Source of the DNA: Glaesserella parasuis
GTDB lineage: Bacteria; Pseudomonadota; Gammaproteobacteria; Enterobacterales; Pasteurellaceae
Length of the DNA stretch: 9,973 bases
NCBI RefSeq assembly: GCF_002015085.1
Contig: NZ_MUXW01000016.1
Span: 1-9,973, forward strand
Reading direction: 5' to 3'
Below, one piece after another: positions 1 through 5,075 of this stretch (within the stretch, counting starts at the first letter, position 1; the number at the start of each line of letters is the position of its first letter). A program made the translations under genes and the position numbers. The notes under the pieces are model-generated. The model worked only from the letters and a program-made list of their open reading frames with translations. It made no database searches and was not told the origin of the DNA.

Positions 1-61
1 ATCGCCTAGACGATCACCGTTAAGTTGAAATGGGTGTTTACACAGAATTTGGGATAGGGTC
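1..61 (+). mobile_element. Probable 3' end of an IS256-type insertion sequence
   Basis: Frame 3 reads RLDDHR followed by a stop at 21-23, which could be the last residues of a transposase entering from the left. It is followed by a stretch (about 30-61) containing TTTACACAGAATTTGGG and ending ATAGGGTC. This resembles the terminal inverted repeats of IS256-family (Mutator-type) elements as I remember them. Only the very end is in the window, so neither the transposase nor the opposite repeat can be checked. The element would abut, or have inserted beside, the decayed insertion sequence that begins just downstream. The family assignment rests on short similarity only. Confidence 0.35.
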
Positions 62-91
62 TTTTTAATTATTCTGAGCAACTCTTTTTAT

Positions 92-996
92 TTAAAAATC
101 TTGTATAAACAACATCTTACTCTTTTTCGTTAATCCATTATGATTATTTAATTTTCGCTTAAGTTTACTAAATAATCCCTCTGAGCGATTTGTCGTCTTT
201 TCTATATTTAATTCAGAATGTTTTTCATAGATAAAAATAAAATCCATATAACGCTTTAAACTGGCATAAGCACTTCTTACATTACGATGTTTATAAGGAA
301 AATAGCCTTTTTCATTCGCTTTATCACTCCTTTCTTTTAAAAAAATCTTGATGTTTTATAAACCAAGAATGTAATCGCCGATAAAATTCATTTTTGAGCT
401 TCTTGTGAGTGTTTTTGCAATTATTTTTAATTCTTTACCCGCTTGCGATTGATGTTTTTTTCTTAATTTCCGCATCACAATTGCCACCATATGAAATTGA
501 CGCATACCGGCGTATTAAATAAATCTTTCATCAAACCACGTCTACCATCACAAGTAATTCATTGAATTATATAGCCTTTTCCCTTAACCTATTCAGAGCA
601 AGTTTGTAGTAAATATTTTTTTCGGTTCGCACAAAGTAATGGGAAATCACATTATTTGAATTAGAATCCATTAGCACTAATACGCCAAAATAACGACAGA
701 AAAACGTTGTATCCATAATGATGTTTAGGTATCGATTTAAAGGTGGTTTTAAAGCCGTTTTAGGCGCTTTATTGATATATCTTTGAATCGTTCTGACTGA
801 ACAATGATATTTAATGGCAAGTTGTTGATAGGTTTGTTTTCCGGATGTGTAATCAGTCCAAATTTTAATTGGATCTAATTTAGATTTTAAGATAAACGTT
901 TTATAACATTCATTACAAAAATAACGTTGAGTATTATTTTGTATATCATGTTTCTTTATTTTCTGACTTTGGCAAAATGGGCAGTTTTTTGTTCAT
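92..996 (-). pseudogene. Decayed IS transposase (IS256-like, variant zinc-binding type)
   Basis: Read on the minus strand, pieces of one transposase can be followed across frames. They include an N-terminal zinc ribbon (CPFCQSQ ... FCNEC), a helix-turn-helix-like region (YQQLAIKYHCSVRTIQRY), a segment with the first acidic residue (IIMDTTFF), then CDGRRGLMKDLF, QFHMVAIVMRKLRKKHQS, and a C-terminal region close to TTNRSEGLF with the final acidic residue, ending FIQDF-stop. The frame is lost just after the ATG at 996 (an A run), at an in-frame TGA before TCDGRRG, near the QFHMV segment, and in later A and T homopolymers. It therefore cannot make a functional protein. The domain order matches transposases that I recall being annotated as IS256 family, variant Zn-binding type; that name is from memory. 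A second decayed copy lies in inverted orientation at the right end of the window. Confidence 0.8.
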
Positions 997-1028
997 ATTT
1001 CAAAAATAGGGATTAAAGCCTTGTACTA

Positions 1029-1055
1029 TAAGGCTTTAAGCCACTTTTTAGCAAC
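1029..1055 (-). repeat. IS end, 27-bp inverted copy of 9667-9693
   Basis: On the minus strand this reads GTTGCTAAAAAGTGGC and continues to ...GCCTTA. It is identical over 27 bases to 9667-9693 on the plus strand. It lies about 30 bp upstream of the decayed transposase start and marks the IS edge facing the ula genes. With the bases at 1004-1028 it forms an imperfect hairpin (AAAGCCTT pairing with AAGGCTTT). It begins only 23 bp after the ulaF stop codon, so this hairpin may also be what stops transcription after ulaF. That role is inferred. Confidence 0.75.
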
Positions 1056-1078
1056 AAATTTTCTATTACACCGATTTA

Positions 1079-1771
1079 TTACTGCCCATAATACGCATTC
1101 TTACCGTGTTTGCGTAAGTAATGCTTATCTAACAGTTCTTGTTGCATTGAACCGATATTCGGACGGATTTGGTGGCTGACAAAATTCATATATGCCACTT
1201 CTTCTAATACTACTGAGTTATGTACCGCATCAAATGCATCTTTACCCCAAGTGAAAGGTCCGTGAGAGTGAACTAGCACGCCAGGTACCATTGATGGCTC
1301 AATCGCACGTTTACGGAAAGTTTCAACAATCACTTTACCTGTTTCCAACTCGTATTCGCCTGCGATTTCTTCTGGGGTCATACGGCGGGTGCAAGGTACA
1401 GAGCCGTAGAAGTAATCGCCTTGTGTTGTACCAAGTGCCAAAATATCTTCCCCTGCTTGCGCCCAAGCGGTTGCGTGGCGAGAGTGTGTATGAACCACGC
1501 CGCCAATTTCAGGGAATTGACGATAAAGCTCTAAGTGTGTTGGGGTATCTGAAGACGGTTTTTTCGTTCCCCAGACACGATTGCCTTGTAAATCAACAAT
1601 CACAATGTCATCAGCTGTCATTACATCGTAATCTACGCCAGATGGTTTAACGGCAACTAAACCAGACTCGCGGTCGATTTCACTCACGTTACCCCAGGTG
1701 AATGTGACTAATTTATATTTTGGTAATTCTAAATTTGCTTTTAAAACACGTTCACGCAATTCTTTTAACAT
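1079..1771 (-). CDS. ulaF: L-ribulose-5-phosphate 4-epimerase UlaF
   Basis: Converts L-ribulose-5-phosphate to D-xylulose-5-phosphate, the last step feeding ascorbate carbon into the pentose phosphate pathway; cytoplasmic. The 230-residue protein is a class II aldolase/AraD-family epimerase of normal length. Zinc ligands expected from AraD are present: His94 and His96 in VVHTHSRH and His170 in HSHGPF. Asp75 lies in PSSDTPTHLELY, Asp119 (catalytic in the family) in GTTQGDYFYG, and the C-terminal catalytic Tyr228 in KNAYYGQ. The start overlaps the end of ulaE by 7 bp, with a G-rich Shine-Dalgarno inside the ulaE tail, suggesting translational coupling. It is last in the ulaG-ulaR-ulaE-ulaF arm and stops 23 bp before the IS end. 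The paralogues AraD and SgbE catalyse the same reaction; the ula context decides the name. Confidence 0.93.
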   Translation of the reverse strand: MLKELRERVLKANLELPKYKLVTFTWGNVSEIDRESGLVAVKPSGVDYDVMTADDIVIVDLQGNRVWGTKKPSSDTPTHLELYRQFPEIGGVVHTHSRHATAWAQAGEDILALGTTQGDYFYGSVPCTRRMTPEEIAGEYELETGKVIVETFRKRAIEPSMVPGVLVHSHGPFTWGKDAFDAVHNSVVLEEVAYMNFVSHQIRPNIGSMQQELLDKHYLRKHGKNAYYGQ

Positions 1772-2625
1772 TCGAAGCCCCCTTCTTTCATTTTTTGTTC
1801 AATCCAACGGCGAGCATTGATGATCTCAGCAATCGGCTCTTCCGCTTTTTCTGTCCACATTTCAATTAAAAATGCCCCACGATAGTTCAATTCTGCAAGG
1901 GTTTTGAAGCAACTGACAAAATCCACGCAACCATCACCAAACGGTACATCACGGAATTGACCTTTACAGGTTTCAGTAACTTTGTAGGTATCTTTTAAGT
2001 GAATAGCCGAGATTTTGTCGATACCAAGTTTAAGCTCTTCCGCAACATTGTCGTTCCAAGCAGAAAGATTACCTAAATCAGGGTAAACGGTAAACCACGG
2101 TGATTTGATGATCTCGTCCCATTTTTTCCAACGGGAAATCGAACTCATAAATTTAGTATCCATAATTTCAACCGCAATGGTCACTTGGTTACTTGCCGCT
2201 AACTCAACCGCCCATTCTAAGCCTTCTTGGAAACGTTGGATTGTACCTTCGTCTTGTTCTTCATAATAAACATCGTAGCCGGCAAGTTGAATGGTGCGAA
2301 TACCGAGATCCACCGCTAATTGAATTGCCTTTTCCATAATTTCGTAGGCTTTTTGGCGAGTCGCTTCATCACGACTACCAAATGGGAAACGGCGATGCCC
2401 TGATAGGCACATTGATGGAATGGTTACACCTGTGTTCACTATTGCTTTCACAAGTTTTAAACGCTCTTTTTTACCCCAATCAAGGCGAGCAAGGCGTTCA
2501 TCAGTTTCATCAATGGAAATTTCCACAAAGTCAAAACCACAGGTTTTGGCGATAGACAGTCTGTCTTGCCAACTGATATTTTTGGGTAAGGCTTTTTCAT
2601 AAATACCTAGTTTATGTTTTCTCAT
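1765..2625 (-). CDS. ulaE: L-xylulose-5-phosphate 3-epimerase UlaE
   Basis: Epimerises L-xylulose-5-phosphate, the product of UlaD, to L-ribulose-5-phosphate for UlaF. The 286-residue protein has the TIM-barrel (AP endonuclease 2-like) fold family signature and the length of E. coli UlaE (284). It starts with the typical LGIYEKALP segment and carries FVEISIDETDERLARLDW and PSMCLSGHRRFPFGS. Likely metal ligands are Glu153 (VEIMDT), Asp183 (YPDLGNLSAW), His209 (AIHLKDT) and Glu255 (LIEMW). The ATG at 2625 is preceded by an AAGGGG-type ribosome binding site. It lies 107 bp after ulaR, with a palindromic repeat in the gap, and overlaps ulaF. In E. coli ulaE is in the divergent ulaABCDEF operon; here it sits behind ulaR. 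SgbU is a close paralogue, excluded by context. Confidence 0.93.
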   Translation of the reverse strand: MRKHKLGIYEKALPKNISWQDRLSIAKTCGFDFVEISIDETDERLARLDWGKKERLKLVKAIVNTGVTIPSMCLSGHRRFPFGSRDEATRQKAYEIMEKAIQLAVDLGIRTIQLAGYDVYYEEQDEGTIQRFQEGLEWAVELAASNQVTIAVEIMDTKFMSSISRWKKWDEIIKSPWFTVYPDLGNLSAWNDNVAEELKLGIDKISAIHLKDTYKVTETCKGQFRDVPFGDGCVDFVSCFKTLAELNYRGAFLIEMWTEKAEEPIAEIINARRWIEQKMKEGGFEC

Positions 2626-2685
2626 TCTTAACCCCTTTGGTTAAATGTAAAATATGTGAAGGTTGTAGCCGCTTGCCTTCTGATT

Positions 2686-2717
2686 TGTTAGGGCGGACAC
2701 ATCGGTCCGCCCCTACA
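2686..2717. repeat. Palindromic intergenic repeat (TGTAGGG-type) between ulaR and ulaE
   Basis: A perfect 8-bp stem (GGGCGGAC at 2691-2698, GTCCGCCC at 2705-2712) with a 6-base loop, bordered by TGTTA on the left and CTACA on the right. The reverse complement begins TGTAGGGGCGGACC. A second element with the same TGTAGGG...CCCTACA borders but different interior lies at 7463-7532. It sits in the gap within the ulaG-R-E-F transcript, so it would form a stable RNA hairpin there. It looks like a dispersed REP-type repeat; no U tract follows it on the minus strand, so it is not a standard terminator. Confidence 0.6.
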
Positions 2718-2732
2718 ATAACATCAGGATTT

Positions 2733-3473
2733 CTAAGCCAAAATCACTTCCAACCCCTTTTCTCTAAGTTGTTTAATGATTTCAGGATCAGCTTCAGAAC
2801 CTGTAATCAAAATATCAATTTTGCTCAGTTCACTAAATAACATTCCTACTCGTTTACCTAGCTTTATACTATCTAGTAGCACAACATATTTCTGAGCTTT
2901 TGACGACATCTGATTTTCAGAGTGGGCGATAATCATATCGGTTTTATATAAACCTTCTAGCGTAAAACCTTTCCCACTCGTAAACATAATATTTGCCGCA
3001 TAGCTCATCTCATTTCCACTGATAGACAATGTAATCGCTTTATTTTTATTATATTGTCCGCCAAGAATAACCACATCATCGTGGTTATGATCAATCAAAT
3101 GATTTGCAAGCGGTAAATAGTTAGTAATAATTTGCAAACGCTGACCACATAACCTGCTACCTAGCATCGACATTGTAGAACCGCAAGTTAATACAACGCT
3201 ATCCCCTTCTTTGCACAATTTGCTAGCAGCTTCGGCAATGCGTTGCTTTTCATCATTATTTTTAATTTCTCTATTCGATGGAATAAAGCCCACACTGATG
3301 GCTTCTGCACCATTACGGACTTTATGCAAACGCCCTTGCTCACTTAACTTATTAATATCTCGGCGTGCTGTTGCAGGGGAAATACCTAGTAATTCAATAA
3401 TCTCTTGAGTTGAAAGTGCTTTTCTTTCCGTTAAAAGATCGAGTAATTGCCGATGTCTATAATTTTCGTTCAT
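2733..3473 (-). CDS. ulaR: DeoR-family repressor of the ascorbate genes, UlaR
   Basis: Transcriptional repressor of the ula genes; in E. coli its inducer is L-ascorbate-6-phosphate. The 246 residues (E. coli UlaR is 251) comprise an N-terminal DeoR helix-turn-helix at about 18-50 (STQEIIELLGISPATARRDINKL) followed by KVRNGAEAI. The C-terminal DeoR sensor domain contains CGSTMSMLG, IITNYLPLANHLID, GGQYNK, MFTSGKG, EGLYKTDM and the terminal LITGSEADPEI. These blocks are the ones that distinguish UlaR from other DeoR members. The start at 3473 has an AAGGAG site (3481-3486) seven bases upstream. It lies 80 bp downstream of ulaG, as in enterobacteria. An 11-base word upstream of its start (3490-3500) is also found, inverted, in the candidate operator near ulaG (4684-4694), which could mean autoregulation. 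Confidence 0.92.
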   Translation of the reverse strand: MNENYRHRQLLDLLTERKALSTQEIIELLGISPATARRDINKLSEQGRLHKVRNGAEAISVGFIPSNREIKNNDEKQRIAEAASKLCKEGDSVVLTCGSTMSMLGSRLCGQRLQIITNYLPLANHLIDHNHDDVVILGGQYNKNKAITLSISGNEMSYAANIMFTSGKGFTLEGLYKTDMIIAHSENQMSSKAQKYVVLLDSIKLGKRVGMLFSELSKIDILITGSEADPEIIKQLREKGLEVILA

Positions 3474-3518
3474 TATTCATCTCCTTATTTTATGATTATT
3501 TTAAACCAAATAATGAAC

Positions 3519-3549
3519 AATTTCCCCCATTTTACTGGGGGGATTGATT
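3519..3549. repeat. CCCCC/GGGGG hairpin repeat between ulaG and ulaR
   Basis: CCCCC (3524-3528), an 8-base loop, then GGGGG (3537-3541), flanked by AATTT on the left and GATTGATT on the right. The same kind of element, inverted, lies at 6877-6905: both carry AAATT- or AATTT-type bases before the C run and GGATTGA after the G run. Each sits between two co-directional ula genes. On the minus strand the bases after the stem are AAATTG rather than a U tract, so it is more likely an RNA processing or stabilising hairpin, or a dispersed repeat, than a terminator. Confidence 0.55.
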
Positions 3550-3553
3550 AAGA

Positions 3554-4645
3554 TTAAAGCATTGATTTGAATTGAATATTTGGTTCTTGCTCGAAGCAGT
3601 CATCAAAACCACGAGGGTGGTGATATTCAATTAAGTCTTTATCTTGTGGGTAAACATATTTGCCGCCCACTTCCCAAATGAATGGGTGGAATTTGTATTG
3701 TAAGCGGTCTTTACGCATACGCCATAAGTCAATGATCTCTTGGGTACTTGCTATAAAGTTTGTCCAGATGTCGTGGTGAACTGGGATAATTACTTTACAA
3801 CGTAAGCACTCTGCCATACGAAGAAGATCGATTGATGTCATTTTATCTGCGATACCTACTGGGTTTTCACCGTAGTTGTTTAATGCAACATCGATATCGA
3901 ACTCTTTACCGTGTTTCGCAAATTGAATAGAGTAGTGAGAGTCTGCACCGTGATAAATGTTACCGCCTGGTGTTTTAAACACATAGTTCACCGCTTTACG
4001 ACCCATTTCTTCATCTGATGGGCAAAGACCAGCTAATTCTCCACCTTGAGCTTCTGCACCTTCTACTGGTAAGGTGACTAAACAGGTACGGTCGAAAGAG
4101 TCTAATGCGTGAATTTCAACGTCTTTTAATTTCACCACATCGCCTGGTTTCACAATGATAATACGCTCTTCTGGCACACCCCATTTTTTCCAAAGCTCTG
4201 CACAGTGCCACGGACCAACAAATTTAACGTGATCTAATTTCGGATTGTTTACAATCGCTGCAGCTACGTTCACATCAATATGGTCACTGTGGTAGTGAGA
4301 AGCAAGAATGAAATCCACTTCATTGATTGCAAATGGATCTAGTACCATAGGTTGAGCGCGTAAGTTCGGCTGTAATTTACGAACACCTGACATATTTGCC
4401 ATTTGGTGACCACGCACCATATCTTTTACTTTCTTGGTGCTTTTACCGCGACCACACCATAAGTCCATACAAATGTTTGCACCTGCTGGGGTTTTAATCC
4501 ATACGCCCACGCAGCCGAGCCACCACATTGCAAAGTTGCCTTCTGGAACGACTTCATTTTCGATCTCTTCATTTAGCCAAGTACCCCATTCAGGGAAGGT
4601 AGAAAGAATCCAACTTTCACGGGTGATTTCTGAAATTTTGCTCAT
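3554..4645 (-). CDS. ulaG: L-ascorbate-6-phosphate lactonase UlaG
   Basis: Hydrolyses L-ascorbate-6-phosphate to 3-keto-L-gulonate-6-phosphate, the first cytoplasmic step after PTS uptake. The 363-residue protein belongs to the metallo-beta-lactamase superfamily and closely follows E. coli UlaG (354). It begins with ITRESWILSTFPEWGTWLNEEIE, then WWLGCVGVWIKT. The metal motif HxHxDH is complete at His117-Tyr-His119-Ser-Asp121-His122. Further likely ligands are Asp235 in HGADSHYS and His290/His291 in VIIPVHHDIW. The C-terminal block PRGFDDCFEQEP is also conserved. The start has AGGAG (4652-4656) spaced six bases from the ATG. It is the first gene of the minus-strand arm, diverges from ulaA across 429 bp, and is followed by ulaR. 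A few residues more than E. coli UlaG lie around 195-215. Confidence 0.95.
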   Translation of the reverse strand: MSKISEITRESWILSTFPEWGTWLNEEIENEVVPEGNFAMWWLGCVGVWIKTPAGANICMDLWCGRGKSTKKVKDMVRGHQMANMSGVRKLQPNLRAQPMVLDPFAINEVDFILASHYHSDHIDVNVAAAIVNNPKLDHVKFVGPWHCAELWKKWGVPEERIIIVKPGDVVKLKDVEIHALDSFDRTCLVTLPVEGAEAQGGELAGLCPSDEEMGRKAVNYVFKTPGGNIYHGADSHYSIQFAKHGKEFDIDVALNNYGENPVGIADKMTSIDLLRMAECLRCKVIIPVHHDIWTNFIASTQEIIDLWRMRKDRLQYKFHPFIWEVGGKYVYPQDKDLIEYHHPRGFDDCFEQEPNIQFKSML

Positions 4646-4683
4646 TGTTAGCTCCTATGATTAACAAAGTTAGGAAAGAATAG

Positions 4684-4712
4684 AATAATCATAAGTAATC
4701 ATATCCAATCAC
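4684..4712. promoter_or_regulatory. Candidate UlaR operator beside ulaG: three AATC words at 10-bp spacing
   Basis: AATC occurs at 4687, 4697 and 4707, exactly one helical turn apart, in the contexts AATCATAAGT, AATCATATCC and AATCACAATA. On the minus strand these read GATT and overlap two TATGAT sequences (4698-4703 and 4688-4693) that could serve as -10 hexamers for ulaG. They lie 40-65 bp upstream of the ulaG start codon. A matching triplet lies beside ulaA at 4935-4958. DeoR-family repressors commonly bind phased repeats, so UlaR is the natural candidate; no operator consensus was available to test this. Confidence 0.5.
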
Positions 4713-4742
4713 AATAAAATGTACACTCTTTTTTTGTAATTT

Positions 4743-4758
4743 TGTGATCTATATCTAA
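4743..4758. promoter_or_regulatory. crp site: Possible CRP site for ulaG (one good half-site)
   Basis: TGTGATCTATATCTAA: a perfect left half (TGTGA) in the TTTTGTGATCTA context favoured in Haemophilus CRP sites as I recall them, with a right half of TCTAA instead of TCACA. Its centre is about 4750.5. If ulaG uses the TATGAT at 4698-4703 as its -10, the site would lie about 60 bp upstream of the start, a standard class I position. The weak right half keeps confidence low. Confidence 0.4.
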
Positions 4759-4879
4759 TTTTTTTCTGTAAATACTAATTGTTGATAATGGATCTCATCT
4801 ACAACTTATTGAAAAATATTGTATTTTATAATAAATGCAACATTTTCATTAAAATAAGAACATTTTATCAACCTTTCCA

Positions 4880-4909
4880 TTTGTAAGAGTAAAAAATCAC
4901 CCTTACAAA
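4880..4909. promoter_or_regulatory. Interrupted inverted repeat upstream of the CRP site
   Basis: Two 11-base arms (TTTGTAAGAGT at 4880-4890 and ACCCTTACAAA at 4899-4909) are inverted repeats with one mismatch, separated by AAAAAATC. The dyad is centred 29 bp upstream of the centre of the strong CRP site. It could be a second operator, a site for another regulator, or a hairpin of no consequence. It stands out in otherwise AT-rich unstructured DNA. Confidence 0.4.
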
Positions 4910-4915
4910 AAATAA

Positions 4916-4931
4916 TGTGACATAGTTCACA
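4916..4931. promoter_or_regulatory. crp site: CRP (cAMP receptor protein) binding site for ulaA
   Basis: TGTGACATAGTTCACA has both perfect core half-sites, TGTGA and TCACA, with 6-base spacing and A-rich flanks. The centre is 4923.5, about 60 bp upstream of the start point expected from the extended -10 at 4968-4976, which is the class I position. CRP activation of the ula operon is established in E. coli, so this site supports catabolite control of ascorbate use here too. Confidence 0.82.
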
Positions 4932-4960
4932 AATAATCAAATTCAATCTTTTTTAATCTT
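4932..4960. promoter_or_regulatory. Candidate UlaR operator beside ulaA: three AATC words at 10-bp spacing
   Basis: AATC occurs at 4935, 4945 and 4955 (AATCAAATTC, AATCTTTTTT, AATCTTAGGA), again exactly 10 bp apart. The cluster begins directly after the CRP site and covers the -35 region of the predicted ulaA promoter, where a bound repressor would block polymerase. It matches the cluster at 4687-4710 in word, number, phase and orientation; the two are 248 bp apart. In E. coli UlaR is thought to bring separated operators in the ulaG-ulaA region together, and this pair would suit such looping. Confidence 0.5.
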
Positions 4961-4967
4961 AGGAAAT

Positions 4968-4976
4968 TGCTATTAT
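4968..4976 (+). promoter_or_regulatory. ulaA promoter, extended -10
   Basis: TGCTATTAT combines the extended -10 TG with a 5/6 match to TATAAT (TATTAT at 4971-4976). No good -35 hexamer stands at 17 bp (CTTTTT), consistent with a promoter that depends on the CRP site about 45 bp upstream of the -10. The predicted start near 4984 gives a leader of roughly 90 bases that contains the two hairpins described separately. A second hexamer, TATGAT at 4978-4983, is an alternative. Confidence 0.5.
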
Positions 4977-5014
4977 GTATGATGTTAAATTCGTGCTTAT
5001 CAGAATTTCTGACG

Positions 5015-5031
5015 CTCAGCGTTAAGCTGAG
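5015..5031 (+). other. Leader RNA hairpin upstream of ulaA
   Basis: CTCAGC, loop GTTAA, GCTGAG: a perfect 6-bp stem in the predicted ulaA leader, followed after ATCAA by TTTTTC. The preceding bases (CAGAA/TTCTG at about 5001-5011, and ACGCT/AGCGT overlapping the left arm) can form competing small hairpins. It resembles a weak attenuator or a structural leader element; the U run is short and offset, so it is not a convincing terminator. Confidence 0.35.
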
Positions 5032-5060
5032 ATCAATTTTTCTCCATACATATTGATAAA

Positions 5061-5075
5061 TAAGAGGTACTCTTA
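5061..5075 (+). promoter_or_regulatory. ulaA ribosome binding site inside a perfect small hairpin
   Basis: TAAGAG-GTA-CTCTTA: a perfect 6-bp inverted repeat with a 3-base loop whose left arm and loop contain the Shine-Dalgarno (AAGAGG) and whose right arm ends on the A of the ulaA ATG at 5075. The ulaC site (AGAGGTGTAC at 6911-6920) has almost the same Shine-Dalgarno and spacer but lacks the pairing arm. Folding would hide the site, so translation of the transporter may be damped; the stem is short and its stability is not established. Confidence 0.5.

Noticed and set aside
980..996. Programmed frameshift at the A run just after the transposase start codon in both IS copies
   Set aside because: The left copy would need +1 and the right copy a different shift, and both carry many other lesions, so simple decay explains it.
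92..996. A functional transposase spanning several frames
   Set aside because: At least four separate disruptions, including an in-frame stop before the conserved TCDGRRG segment.
1291..1650. 119-residue plus-strand frame opposite ulaF
   Set aside because: It lies entirely antisense to a gene with all its catalytic residues and has no recognisable domain.
1079..2625. Assignment to the sgb/yia L-xylulose cluster instead of ula
   Set aside because: The presence of UlaG lactonase, UlaR and the ascorbate PTS, and the absence of a lyxose/xylulose kinase, YiaK-type dehydrogenase or TRAP transporter, fit ula.
3524..3541. CCCCC/GGGGG hairpin as a terminator between ulaG and ulaR
   Set aside because: Only 5-6 pairs and no U tract on the minus strand; treated as a repeat hairpin.
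4684..4960. Phased short repeats as a CRISPR array or origin iterons
   Set aside because: The repeated word is only 4-8 bases with three copies per set; there are no spacers, Cas genes or replication genes nearby.
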